A stretch of DNA of 64,000 nt from Oscarella lobularis. Taxonomy: Eukaryota; Porifera; Homoscleromorpha; Homosclerophorida; Oscarellidae. Shown here in pieces: positions 1 through 11,319 of the stretch. Below the pieces are notes generated by a model, which ran no database searches, was not told the origin of the DNA, and saw only the letters and a program-made list of their open reading frames with translations. The DNA is taken from the NCBI RefSeq assembly GCF_947507565.1, contig NC_089177.1:2788648-2852647 (forward strand), given 5' to 3'. Both the position numbers and the translations under genes were made by a program. Position 1 is the stretch's first letter, and each line of letters opens with the position of its first letter.

Positions 1-84
1 AAGGAGCTGCAGAGGCTGCAGGCGAGACGCCACCTCCTCGAGGGGTTCCTGCACGAGAAACAAGTAAGGATAAATCGGAATTGA
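1..84 (+). CDS. possible C-terminal end of an upstream gene (partial)
   Basis: The first 84 bases read open in frame 1 to a TGA at 82-84. They encode a charged, Leu/Arg/Glu-rich, coiled-coil-like stretch ending in VRINRN. A GT at 64-65 could also be a splice donor (CAA|gtaagg), but DENND11 starts at 212, so little room remains for another exon. I do not recognise the protein. It could equally be untranslated leader of the next gene. Confidence 0.25.
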   Translation, partial: KELQRLQARRHLLEGFLHEKQVRINRN

Positions 85-211
85 CTACTTCAATCAACCT
101 TGGCGCGATCGCGGCCTTTTGCGACTCGTTTTCGGCGTAGACGCGGGCGACGACATAACAAAAGGCGGGAAAGCGTATCCGGGAGCGACGTCTGTTTCTA
201 CGCCCGTACCG

Positions 212-1848
212 ATGGCAGCGGATAAGGCTTTACTCGTCGATTTTGACGAAGCGACCGAGCCAGACGAAGCGACCGAGCCAGACGAAGCAGCCGCATTGCC
301 GAGCGACGTCGCTCACAAAGAAGATCCTTTCGAAAATGTGCCGGGGACTCTTCAAGCCAAGGAAGACATCGTGGCCGTGTTCGTCGTAGCCTTCGACACG
401 AAATCAGGTCTGATAAAAGCGCAATTCATCTGAATACTGACTTCTCGTCTAAGGAAATGTTGTCGAATGGAAGAAAACGGACCATCCTTCAATAGATTTC
501 GATGGAATCGAATTCAAAGCCATGGCCAGCGGCGCTCACAACATCAAATCCGATTATGTCTTTTTCAAGCAAGGAAGATGGTACGGGCTGTCGTGCTATT
601 CCAAAATAGCAATTGCCAGTGAAGAGGAACGCGGAGCTCGAATGAAGTCCGTGGGCGTGCTCAGTCTCACGTACGCGAGTCTTCACAATCACATGGAATT
701 TCTACACGAAGCTGTCGAGTAGGAGGAGACGCTTATTGAATGTGTGCGATTCTTACGCGGTGTATCGGTTCTTTAGTCACGAGCTTCATTCTCCTGGAGT
801 CTATACCGAGCTCGACGCCTACTTTGAGAAACACAAGTCGACTGATTTAGATTTGCAGGAGGAGAGGAAGTCGTTGAAGCACTCGCCATTGCCTGACTTG
901 CCGGTTCGTTGTTTCCTATATATTCGTACCCACGTAGTGTATTTATGTCTATGAAAGATTACTCATCACGCTGGCTCTCTCAGCCAGTTGTGGCACGCGT
1001 TGAAAAGTGACATCTTCGTATTGTGGAAATGTGCGTTGCTGAAGAAGCGAATTCTTTTTATTGCTCCGCCTCCAATGGAAATCACTTGCTACAAAGGTAC
1101 TGCAATATATAATTCGGATACTTATTGATTCCATTTCTTCGCTCAGTTTATTCTGCCTGTGCCATTGCCACGCAGACAGATTCATCTCACAGCCGAGGCA
1201 ACGGAAATCCACTGTTTTACATTAACGTTGCTGACATACCAGTTATCGAAAACGAAGACATATACGTTGCATGTACGTAGAAGTACTAACCATCTCTCCT
1301 TGTTCAATTACACTTGAGATTTTAGGCACAACTGAGCGTATATTTGCCACAAAGACGGGACTGTATGATATCTGTATTGACAATAACGAGATTCGCTTTT
1401 GTGGCACTGGCTTGCAAAAGCAGATTCGTTGTACGTCAGCTGATTGCATCCGATACAAATCGTGGGAGAACGAAAGGTCAAATGCCACGCGCCAGTATAG
1501 ATTTAGAATGAAACATTCTTCTGATTAGGCACAATTTGGCTGTTGCGTCTGTCGGAGACATGAATCTATCACAAGATAGATTATTGATCCAGTGAGAAAG
1601 TAGCGAATTAGTTGACAGTGGATAATCTACGGATATTTTCTAGACATTTTCGCCAGATGAACGATAGCATTCTAGGCAAACTGCGTCAAAGTGAAGGCTC
1701 CGGCGTGACGTCACGCGACATACAAGGTCTTGGTCTGGATGGAAAGTCCGACTTTATGTTCGTCAAAGAACTGATTGACACCTACGACATTGATGTGGAA
1801 CTCATCGACGAAGGTCTTGGCGGATGCTGTCCTACCAACATTCAATAA
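212..1848 (+). CDS. DENND11: DENN domain-containing protein 11 (LCHN)
   Basis: Eight exons: 212-407, 454-718, 777-903, 958-1096, 1147-1272, 1326-1476, 1529-1591, 1644-1848; 423 aa, and all junctions close in frame. The start is the first in-frame ATG before a variable acidic N-terminus containing a short EPDEAT repeat. Conserved blocks match DENND11 in order: IVAVFVVAFDTKSG, then KAMASGAHNIKSDYVFF, then ERGARMKSVGVLS in the uDENN/longin part. Next come FVLWKCALLKKRILFIAPPP and YINVADI...YVACTTERIF in the core DENN part, and a DIDVELID C-terminus ending GGCCPTN. DENN proteins act as Rab exchange factors or regulators; the Rab target of DENND11 is not evident from sequence. Introns are 46-58 bp. 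Confidence 0.93.
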
Positions 1849-1906
1849 TCAATACATGCACTCTCGCTATATTTTTATCTGCGTGTACGCTTTGTACGTT
1901 CTCTCC

Positions 1907-1912
1907 AATAAA
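1907..1912 (+). terminator. AATAAA polyadenylation signal of DENND11
   Basis: A canonical AATAAA lies 59 bases after the DENND11 stop codon, in a short T-rich 3' region before the convergent CYC1 gene. Confidence 0.6.
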
Positions 1913-2138
1913 GCTACCGTAAATGCTGGCTGAGTCTAGATTGTACGAGTCAAGCGTTTGTGTGGTCTTAACCTAGGGGGGCCCCCATTCGCATATGAGT
2001 CGTCTTACGCCAAAGTGTGATCAAAATAGCCACTTTTGTACAGACAAACGACGTCGCAGAATATATAAAGACTGGGGCAGGGGGAATGCGTACATAGGGA
2101 AGAGAGAATAGGTAGTCTAACATGGCCAACCAGCATGT

Positions 2139-3514
2139 CTAGGATGGCTTGTAGATGATCTTGCGACTTTCGATTGATGACCACCTGTGCCTCTTTGTGT
2201 AGTAGGATATCACTGCAATCACCGAAAGAACCATCAATGCCTTGGAACGCGAGAAATGACGATTAATCATAGCCGACTGATTATAATAGATTACCTTCAT
2301 TCCCATTCTCTTCCTATCGTCGATTTCTGGTTCCGCTGCCCAGCGCAAAAACGTGCACACGTCCTTTGCCATTTGAGGAACAATAGCAGGAGTCCCTAAG
2401 AGAAAGTGTCAATACACTATATATAAAACATTCTTGTTGGACGTCTACCGTCATCGTATTCTACTGCGCCTTCATATAAAGCCTGCTGCATGCCTATTGC
2501 TCCTCCCGCAAAGTAAGCGTTGTAATGAAGGCCTTCTCTCACTTCGACACCGGCTGGAGGATCGAAATATCCCGTCAATATTGAAAAGATGTAATCCTTG
2601 GTGCACGAGATTTATAAAGAAATTTATGCCGTCACTATTCTAACCTCTCCTCCCTCTCTGGCATTCACAATCATGCTAAGATCAGGTGGCAACGCCCCTT
2701 GAGAAAATAATAAGACTATGAACTCAATTGCATTAGAAATAGGATTTGCCATTGTTTGCTGCTCTGGCTGCTTCATCATTTGGATAAGGAGAAGGAAAAT
2801 AGTCTGAGAGCTAATAGAGCCAATAATATAATTTGATTAAATTATGTACTCAAAAGTCTTCACCTTTCCTGGCCTTTCAAACATTTCTCCTTCGTCATTA
2901 GGCCCATCTTTGATCATGTACTAGAGACAAACAATACTGATAATAAGGCATAATAATAATAATAAGAGTACCTCTTCTGCAAGTGCCTTGGCCTCTTCCT
3001 CCGTGTGAGATGCACCAATCAAATTCCTAAATGCTATCTGTTCTATACTGTGGCACGCAGAGCACACTTGTTGATACACTTGAAAGCCTCGACGCACACT
3101 AAACTCCCAAAGAAACATTTTTCGCTTTCTCGCGCTGTTTTTTCCCCTTTACCTGGAGTGATCGAGCGCGCTAAATGGACCCTTGTGGCTCCACGGATAG
3201 ACGGGAGGGTGAAGCTCGACTTCTTCGGCATTCACTTTGAGCGTAGAAGCGCCGTAGAGAAGAGCGAGGCCACTCGCCGCGCCGAGCCCGAGAATCGCGT
3301 ACTGAAACCACTCACAATTAGAAAAGGGTATTTGAGTTTATATGCGATGTACGGTTTTCTGTTTTGATTGCCTGGCGGTTGAATAGTGAGCCTGTTACCG
3401 CGAAAGGGGCCTCATTACAGAATTGCGTCACGTGATTCATTTCGTTCTTACTACTTGTTGCGTAAATGGGTTACGACGAAAATGGCGTAAAAACACTGAG
3501 AAACGGGCCGACAT
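2139..3514 (-). CDS. CYC1: cytochrome c1, heme protein of respiratory complex III
   Basis: Nine exons on the minus strand: 3514-3455, 3301-3153, 3098-2972, 2920-2864, 2810-2750, 2697-2645, 2596-2449, 2395-2295, 2240-2139; 285 aa, in frame throughout. Exon 1 gives a short Arg-rich presequence ([15 protein letters not shown]), followed by a hydrophobic segment as in bipartite intermembrane-space signals. The heme site is [13 protein letters not shown] (CxxCH). Downstream motifs are [41 protein letters not shown] and AIGM (distal Met ligand region). The C-terminal RWAAEPE...RKRMGMK precedes the membrane anchor. It carries electrons from the Rieske protein to cytochrome c. The intron after exon 5 starts with GC. 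The last intron (2241-2294) is 54 bp, in frame and stop-free, so its retention would insert 18 residues just before the anchor. Confidence 0.95.
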
Positions 3515-3844
3515 TTTTCGACTAACAACACACGCGCTTGCGCCGTTGATGAGGGAGGGAGATACTTATAAATCCCGGATGCCCGCTCGTTTACACGTAG
3601 ACGGCTCGTAGACGGACCGGACCCACGTAGACTTTGTTTCAATAAAAAAAGACTTTTTTGAGCTACCGATGCACTGGGATTAAAGTTTCAACTCACAAGA
3701 GTGACAAGACCGACAAGACCGACGCTTTTCTCCTCACGTGCCTTCTATACGGGGTCCGCTTTGATGACGTAAAGTCGTGTAAACCCCGTGCCCGAACTGC
3801 ACTCGCAAAAAGCAATTCTTCCAGAGCTGCATCCACGGTCTCCG

Positions 3845-6800
3845 ATGGCTCTACCCGGAGAGACGTGCCAGCACACAGCAAAGGCCTACATATTTCGATA
3901 CAACGGCGCAAAGCAAAAATGGGACGCTATGGGCGAACGTTGCCTCTGCAAACTCCAGCTCTTTCGACGCCGAACGGAAAACCACACAACGTACCGACTG
4001 CTCGGACGAACCGAAGGTCCAGTCTCTTCAATCGAAGTACGTTGTCCTCGTGCACTTCCTGTTTCGCGAAGAAAAGTCCTCACGCGCCTTTCTTGCAGCC
4101 GATCTTGCAGTTGGAAATCGGCGACAGAACGAAAGTGACGGGCATCGATGAGACGTTCATTCAAGTTGCCGACGGCAACACGGCAGACCTATTATACGGA
4201 CTCAAATTCAGCGAGCCATCCAGCGCCGAGTTGTTTAGATACAAGATCGAGCAGGCAGTTGGTATGCATCATGAGGGGAAGGGGGTGGGAAGAGATGAAA
4301 AGTTGGTGATTTTTCAGCTCCCGATGTTCCTGTCGAAGACGATTTGCCTCCGCCGCAGCTTCCCGTCAAGTCTCGTTCGTCTCAGCCCCGCGTTCCTCCG
4401 TTTGCATCTGCGCGGCCAGCGAGTGAGTCGTTGGGAGGGTGAAGTCTTTACTTGCGAATTGACTGTGTTGGAACAGGGTCGCCAAATATGCCAAGGCCAC
4501 AGCCAAGGCATGGATTTCAATCTGCGGCAAGCGGTGGTGGTGGTGCTGCTGGTGGCGTTGCTGCGGCTGCTGCTGCTACTGCTGCTGCTGGTTCTCGTAC
4601 TGGTGGCCCTCCTTTTCAAAGAGTACCTGTACAGTCAAGATCATCTATTGGTATATATGTATAAGGATTTCTCTTAATGCTGTGTCTCACTCACTGCTTT
4701 TCTGCACGCAGATGATAGTGTTATTGAAAGCCTAAAAGATGCCATTGCCGAGGGCGCTGTCGATCGAGCAAAAACGTTAGCATCCAGATTAGCTGAGCGT
4801 AGAGCGAATGTCAAGATTGAAGTGCTAGAAGGAAAACCAGAACCTGCAAAAAACAAGTGCAAGTAAGAAGAAAGAAAGTTCGTCTATCATCTTCTATTGC
4901 ACCGTATTCATTTTCAGACTAAAAGTCATGATCGAAGATAGAGAAACGTCCGGTGGATCGTTTTACATAGAAATCGCCCTCAGTTCCACGGTGAAAACCT
5001 TAAAGAAAATGGTGAGCATTCGGTGAGAGAGGGTCATCAACTTACAATCACTTCCTTCTTAGGTCTACGAAATGTACAATTTTCCTCGTAATGTTCAACG
5101 CTGGTTCTACAAGCAACGTCTCTTCAAAGACGACGACGAGCGACTTGATCAGCTAGGAGTCGAACCGGACTCGATCATCAATCTCTACTTACTCTCAGCC
5201 AAGTCAGTTGACCTGACGAGACAGCAAGTAGAGGAAGAAGATCAGCGACAGCTGCGTCACCAATCGCAATCCTTTTCGCGGCATAATCGATTTCAGCAGC
5301 AGGACAGCGTGCAAACCGTACGGGATGGGCTACAGCAGCGAGCACCTGTCACCGCCTCGCCGCCCGTCGCGAGACCACGTCTCCAGCCTGTAACCGTCGG
5401 ACAGAATCTGCTGGCCAGTCAGTTAGCCAGCGAGGCGTTGCAGCAGAAACGTATACTGCTTCCTGATGAGGATGTGAACGTTAATGTAGCGGCGGCGCCG
5501 GCACCGGAGGAGGCGTCCGTTGGATGGCCGTGCCCCGATTGCACGTTTATTAATAAGCCGACTCGTCCGGGCTGCGAAGTGTGCGGCTCCTGTCGACCGG
5601 CTGATTATGAGGTTCCCCAAGGCTACGTTCCAACCGACGACGAGAAGTATCGTATTGAAGAGGAAGAGCGTCAGCAGACTCTACTTGTCCAGGTAAAACA
5701 GACGAAATAGAGTTCCCGTTGAGTGCTATTTCTAACGAGACGAGCGCCCCGTTCTTTTCTCCTTTCTCGCGTACGCATCCCGTCCTTTCCTGTGTGGGTG
5801 ATCCTCTCTACCCGTAGGGATCAAGACCCCCCCGGGGAAACTGACGACGATTAATTGAGTCGCTCTCTTTCGGCTTGGCAAACTTAATTAAAGCAGTTCT
5901 CTCTCTCTTACTTTTTTTCAATGTTCTTTCGTAGTTAAGATGTCCTCATGGACGTGGTGTTTTAGTTCTTTCTGCTCTTATACGTTATCTTCTCGTGTAT
6001 CAGAATATATAAACGGTGCGGTTGAGCTTGGTGTTTTTCTGGCAGGCTCAGAATGAGGCGAAAGAAAGAGAAGTAAAAGAGCGAGAAGAAAATCTCAAAA
6101 GGCTCATGAACGCGGCCGATCTGGATCTCGTACCGAATGACGAAGCATTCGAGTGTCCCATCTGCTTTTGCGATGTAGAACCAGGCGAGGGTGTCCGCTT
6201 GAGAGAATGCCTCCACCAATTTTGCAAGTCAGATGTCGCTCTGTGCTATCCTTGTACGCATCGTTCTGATCAGCTAACTCTTTCAGGGAGTGCCTTGCGG
6301 AGCACGTTCGCAACTGCCAAGATCCTGATATTCGTTGTCCTTTCGTTGATGATAAGTATCAGTGCGACGAACCTTTGACTGAGAGAGAAATACGCAGGGT
6401 CAGTATGCCCAGCGCTCTTTGGTGTTAGGGTTCTCTTCAGTTGCCGTCTGTCTAGCTCGTCAGCGAGGAAGAGTTGAAACGATTACACTCACGCGGTATC
6501 GACTTGGCTCTCGGCGAAATGGGCAATAGTTTCTATTGTCGGACGCCTGACTGCCCAGGCCGTTGCGTTTACGACGACGACGTTAATGATTTTGACTGTC
6601 CTGTAAGAAGGATACGAAATTTAGGAACGTATTCAATCGATTTGGTTTCTGTTCTTAGGTTTGCAAAAAGAGAAATTGCTTATTGTGTAAGGCCATCCAT
6701 CATCCTGAAATGAACTGCAAAGAGTATCAGGAGGACTTGAAACGAAAGGCGGCCAACGATGAAGCGGCTAAAGCAACGCAAGATATGCTTGATGTTTGTA

Positions 6801-7162
6801 GAGTATTATTGCTCTAGCCGCGCAGTGGAGAACTGGTCTTCTGTAGAAAATGGTGGAGACTGGAGATGCAATGCTCTGTCCAAAATGCAAGGTCATTGTT
6901 CAGAAGAAGGACGGCTGCGACTGGATTCGATGTTCTATGTGTAAAACGGAGATCTGCTGGGCGACGAAAGGCCCTCGGTGGGGACCAAAGGTAAGACTGC
7001 TCGAATCCTTGAACTATACAGTAGAAGTTCGTTAGCAAACGAGGTTCCTCTGCATGTGCATAATGTCCCACCGTTTCGTAGGGAAAAGGTGACACTTCAG
7101 GCGGATGCCGGTGCGGCGTTGGAAAGCAGCGATGCCATCCGAAATGCCGCAACTGTCATTAA
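3845..7162 (+). CDS. RBCK1: HOIL-1-like RBR ubiquitin ligase with N-terminal EVH1/PH-fold domain
   Basis: Thirteen exons: 3845-4036, 4099-4261, 4318-4422, 4477-4650, 4712-4862, 4918-5011, 5063-5692, 6046-6227, 6287-6398, 6456-6602, 6659-6793, 6847-6990, 7082-7162; 769 aa, closed in frame. Residues ~8-118 form an EVH1-like domain ([27 protein letters not shown]) with the Tyr/Trp/Phe positions of the EVH1 aromatic groove. A Pro- then Gly/Ala-rich linker follows to ~211. Next is a LUBAC-tethering helix ([18 protein letters not shown]), a ubiquitin-like domain (~262-345, [12 protein letters not shown]), an NZF zinc finger (~446-470, [20 protein letters not shown]) and a RING1-IBR-RING2 unit (~540-769). 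RING2 keeps [29 protein letters not shown] and the final CHPKCRNCH. Vertebrate HOIL-1 has the tether-UBL-NZF-RBR order and no EVH1/PH part. SHARPIN has PH-fold-tether-UBL-NZF and no RBR. This gene holds both sets. It is expected to join a HOIP-type partner in linear-ubiquitin or ester-ubiquitin signalling. Confidence 0.95.
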
Positions 7163-7433
7163 TTACTTCTTTTACTGCTTACCTAAGTCGTTCTCTTTTA
7201 ATACACTCAGCGCTGAGCTCTTTCTTGTGTGAAACAAAATTCTTTCCCTTTACGAAGTCACATTCATTTCGGGTCTACATACAAAAATGTCTCGTCTGAT
7301 TTAGCATACTAAAAATGAAAACAAAGATAATACGGTTAGCCGTCGTCTCCTGCGTACATTGACCGGATTTGGGGGCAGCGTGCAACATTCAACCTTAACA
7401 TAGTAACACAACGTTAAAAGAGTATAAGCGATA

Positions 7434-10400
7434 TTAATCGACGCCGGGATCTTGGTCTTCTCCTTCGTACATGGAGCGATTCGGAGAGAGATACATACAC
7501 ATGTACGCGTCGGAGAACATGCGACGCATCGGATTAGGAATTTCATCCTCGTTCCAAACCCTTTCGGGATTGTCGAGCCATTTCTTCAGGTCGGGACAGG
7601 CCTCAACTCGGGGAATGTTGTAACCGTCTTCGCCACCTACGCAACGTAATTAAATTCGTCAATTGATCTGTGATGTCCACGACTAACCGACACGGTCTGC
7701 CATGCTGTCAAAGAAGCACCAATTCCCATCTTCGAATTTCACAAAGGAGACGTAGTGACTGGTTTCAATGCACATCACGGCAAACAGCTCAAGCTCTTCG
7801 TCTTCGTATCCCTCTTTTCCCTTCTTTGTAATTTTCCTCGGCTTGTGCTTTTGTCTGTTGGAGTGCTTGTGAGCGACCTTGCTACAGTGAGAACAGAGAG
7901 ACACGACGTATGGATTCATTGAAACAGGCAGCATTTGCTTGGAACAGTCGACGCATTCCTTCACTGCGGCTTCTTCACATATGACACATTTTCGGTCAGC
8001 TAAAAAGAGAAGTCAACATCCAAAGAAACCCGGGGAATACTATTTTACAGGTTTGAAGTAAATCGGTGATTTTTAACTTCGGACTGGGAAAGATTTTCTG
8101 AAACATTTTAAACCCTTTTCCAAAGCGCGGCATTTGGACGAGAAATACCGCAGGAACCTAAATAGCACATTCAAACATACGAAACAGAGTTGAACGTCTC
8201 AAACCTCTTCAAATTTCAAATCCGACATCAGAAATGACTGTTCAACGAGATGTTGGACTGTCGGAACAGCTACCCTACCGTCTTTTTCAACAAACAATTG
8301 AAAATAGTACATTTTTTGAACATTTATGCCAGATCTGACACAAAAACGACATGCAGTCAAGTTTCGCTTTTTGCGCTTGACGAAATCCTTACCTCAATTT
8401 CAAATAGTACGGCACTTTGAAGACCTGATGAAGCAACGTGTTTAAGAACTCCTCGGGATCTAATGACCATCATTTTCGTTATGAATAGAGCAGTTGGCGA
8501 ACAAACCTTTCTCCTGATGGGTGAGCCCCTTGACACTGCCAAGTTTCTCCAGTTCTTTTCTCAAATTCATGACTGAATCAGCGCGCACAAACTTGCGCCT
8601 ATAAAAAACGTAATACAATCAAAGATGCAGTTATAGGTACTTACTGTCGAAGCGGATTGACAATGCCGTTTTTCAAAATACGCTTAAGATTATCGTATAT
8701 CTCCTGCTCTTGTCCCTGAACCTCCAGTCGGTTGAAGATAGAATCAAATACGTACGTCGTGTAGAACATGCTGAAGAGAGTAGCGTCCAAGTAGCAGGAA
8801 TTGTGATGGCCTTGAATGCCTTTGAAATCCCCCAACGAATCGTCGCTCACTGCGCGAGCATAACCAATATGATCGCCCTCTATAAAACTGGCAGAAAGAC
8901 TCCCAAAACCTGTTTCATATCAAAATTTCTGATAATAAAGCGCGTAATAGAATATCACACTGACCTCCTGCTGCACCTTTTCTTTGAGCTTCACTTAGCC
9001 TCATCGTGGCAGATAGTGACGATTGATGAGGACGGTCGTCGGGGCTCATGTCAAACCGCGAATCCTTATGACAGCACCGCAGAGGAGTAAACCATCCATA
9101 GCCCATCTTGCAACTGAAAAACCTTTTCCCGTTGTATTCACCATCAGTTCCTTCCACAGTACGTTCGTCCTATAGAGAAACTATGACATAAATTATTACC
9201 AGAAAAGAAGAAACGTACTAATTCTATCCCTGCGTATATCTCTCCAACCAATTTTCCAATCCAGCGAATGGTCCCATAGACCAATTCACCTTTGTTTAGT
9301 CGCACTTGAACGGCGGAATCAATGTCAAGATCATTGGTGTACGAAAGATGAATGCCCCCCTGATCATGATCATGATAACGCATAGAATGAGAATCAGTAG
9401 CCGACGCTTGCTTAGGTGGCCACTGCACCACTTCATACTCTCCGTCATTCTGAGCTGCTTGAGGACGCTTCATCGACCCAAACCCCCGATGATTGGCACC
9501 CTTCTGGTTGGGAAGACTCTCCGTATTACTCTTTCCTGGGTGAGTCTCTTGACTCTTAGTCTTTTCTAATATGGCCTGCTGCTGCCTCTGTACGTATAAG
9601 GAATCCTCGTGCTGCCTCCTACTGTTGTCAACGCTACTAGCTGAACCAGCTGGTTGACCGCCTTTCTCTTTCTTATTGCGAGCAGCTGCTGCAAGTAGCT
9701 TCTTCTGCTCTTCTACTAGGTCCTCTGTTTGCATACCGCGGCGAAGTTCCGCAGGGAGATTCAAAGAACTGCTACCTGACACATGGCCACTCTCAATGGC
9801 GGTTATTGGAGGACGCTTTGTCGCTTTCTTAACGTCTCTCTCATTTTCACTGAATTTTGTAGCAAGCTGCTGCACTCTTGAACCAGAACCTCCAAGTTCT
9901 TCACCTCTAAAATCTTGCTGTTTATGTCCTGGAAGTGGTAAGACGCTTTCCAAAGGAAGATAGACTTTGGGTCCACCATGCCGCACTTCAAACTGTGTCT
10001 GCCTCTGAAGTGACATTGAACTTAAGCCAACAACTGCAGCAGACTGTGAATCCTAAAAAACAAATCAAAATGGCATCAATTTTGTCCTTAGACCTTGCAC
10101 TTACAGCTTCAATGCCAACTATTCGCTTTAAAGTTTGACCAGATTGACCTGGCACTGAATAATACGCGTCGCCTATCCAGCGAATGGTGCCTTCAAACGT
10201 CTGGCAACTGTCTGAGAAAAACTGCACTCTTGATCCAACCGTTGCTTGTATTTTTTCTTCTTTCTGCTTTTGAGCTTTTGACCTAGTTTGCATTTGATGC
10301 CGCCTTTGTTTTTCAGTCGCTTTCCACAGCCGTTCAGCCGATCCTCTGCATGCTTCCATTGCTCTCTTAGCAAACTCAGACTCATCATGGCATAGGCGTA

Positions 10401-10983
10401 GTTTGTCAAATGAAACGAAGATTCCACAGTTAGCTGGACACGAGAAATAGGAATAGCTATGCATCGATCCGTCTACATTGCCTTGAGGTGGCTCGGCCTA
10501 AAAAGAAAAGCTCCGAGACCATCGACTTACTCTTTTCGAACGTACCAATAACTCGACGCCAAATATTGTTCCTTTTCCCAGCGATTCAACGATTCCTTCG
10601 TACCAGATGACGCCGGGAAGCTCGCGATTGTCTTTCATTTTAACAAATACTTTCGAGTTCACCGTAAACGACTCTTCGGCTTCGAAAAGATTGCCGTGGT
10701 GTCCGTGGTATGCTCGAAAGCGATCTGAAGAAGACTGGAGTGGCAGGAGAAGAGCAAACTGTCTATCAGTGAGTCTTGCAAGACTTTCGGTAGGACAAAC
10801 GACCAGGTCGCCAGGAGGTGCAACAGAACGAAAAGCAAGTTGCTGCGATTGATCATCTCTTACAAGAAGGTCCCCTCTAAGAAGAGTCACAATCTTGGTC
10901 GCTTTGTTTCTTTCGATGAGCGACGGATCGAACTTCCAGCCGTCCACGTCCTCCATAAGAAGAAACTTTTCCGTCTGCGCCAT
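7434..10983 (-). CDS. CYLD: CYLD deubiquitinase (CAP-Gly x3, USP)
   Basis: Eleven exons: 10983-10546, 10497-10105, 10052-9219, 9169-8965, 8909-8645, 8598-8507, 8459-8393, 8334-8205, 8157-8049, 7999-7688, 7636-7434; 1015 aa, closed in frame. CAP-Gly 1 spans exons 1-2 ([20 protein letters not shown], then [12 protein letters not shown]). A shortened CAP-Gly 2 ends exon 2 ([16 protein letters not shown]). CAP-Gly 3 is near residue 525 ([17 protein letters not shown]). The USP domain starts near 645. It shows the Cys box [16 protein letters not shown], the [15 protein letters not shown] segment, the zinc-binding insert (CVICEE...CVDCSK...CSHCSK), the His box [10 protein letters not shown] and FFDSMAD. 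CYLD removes K63- and Met1-linked ubiquitin. The first two exons have exactly the lengths (438 and 393 nt) of those in the neighbouring chimeric kinase gene. Confidence 0.96.
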
Positions 10984-11016
10984 CTTGTACAGTCGTTTAC
11001 AGTTACGTCATTGAAC

Positions 11017-11030
11017 GCGAGCACGTGACT
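11017..11030. promoter_or_regulatory. extended E-box upstream of CYLD
   Basis: GCGAGCACGTGACT lies 34 bases upstream of the CYLD ATG. The same 14 bases occur upstream of the chimeric kinase gene (14284-14297) and of the unrelated cNMP-domain gene (25815-25828). The palindromic CACGTG core is a bHLH-type E-box; function is inferred from position and recurrence only. Confidence 0.5.
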
Positions 11031-11319
11031 TTCCCAGATACTTTTTTCAGTATGCGGTTTTGTCCTTTCCTTGTGAGTGCACAGAACCATTGCACGTATC
11101 TTCTGGTTGTTTATCAACCTTTTACTGACTCAACTCTTATTTGGAATAGAACCTGTGACGAAAAATTCCATCATAATTGAGGTAATGTAGCCATCACTTG
11201 CATTCAAAAAAGATGCTAGCAAAACAATAATATATAAAACAACTATAAGCAAAAATAAAAACAAGCAAAAACAGAAATGTCCATCAAGCGCAAAAAAGAT
11301 TATGGCTACAGCAGTGCAC

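Noticed and set aside
3658-4677. 339-codon open frame as a single protein
   Set aside because: It mixes the true frame of RBCK1 exon 2 with out-of-frame exon 1, linker and intron sequence. Splicing at 4037-4098 gives a coherent EVH1 domain instead.
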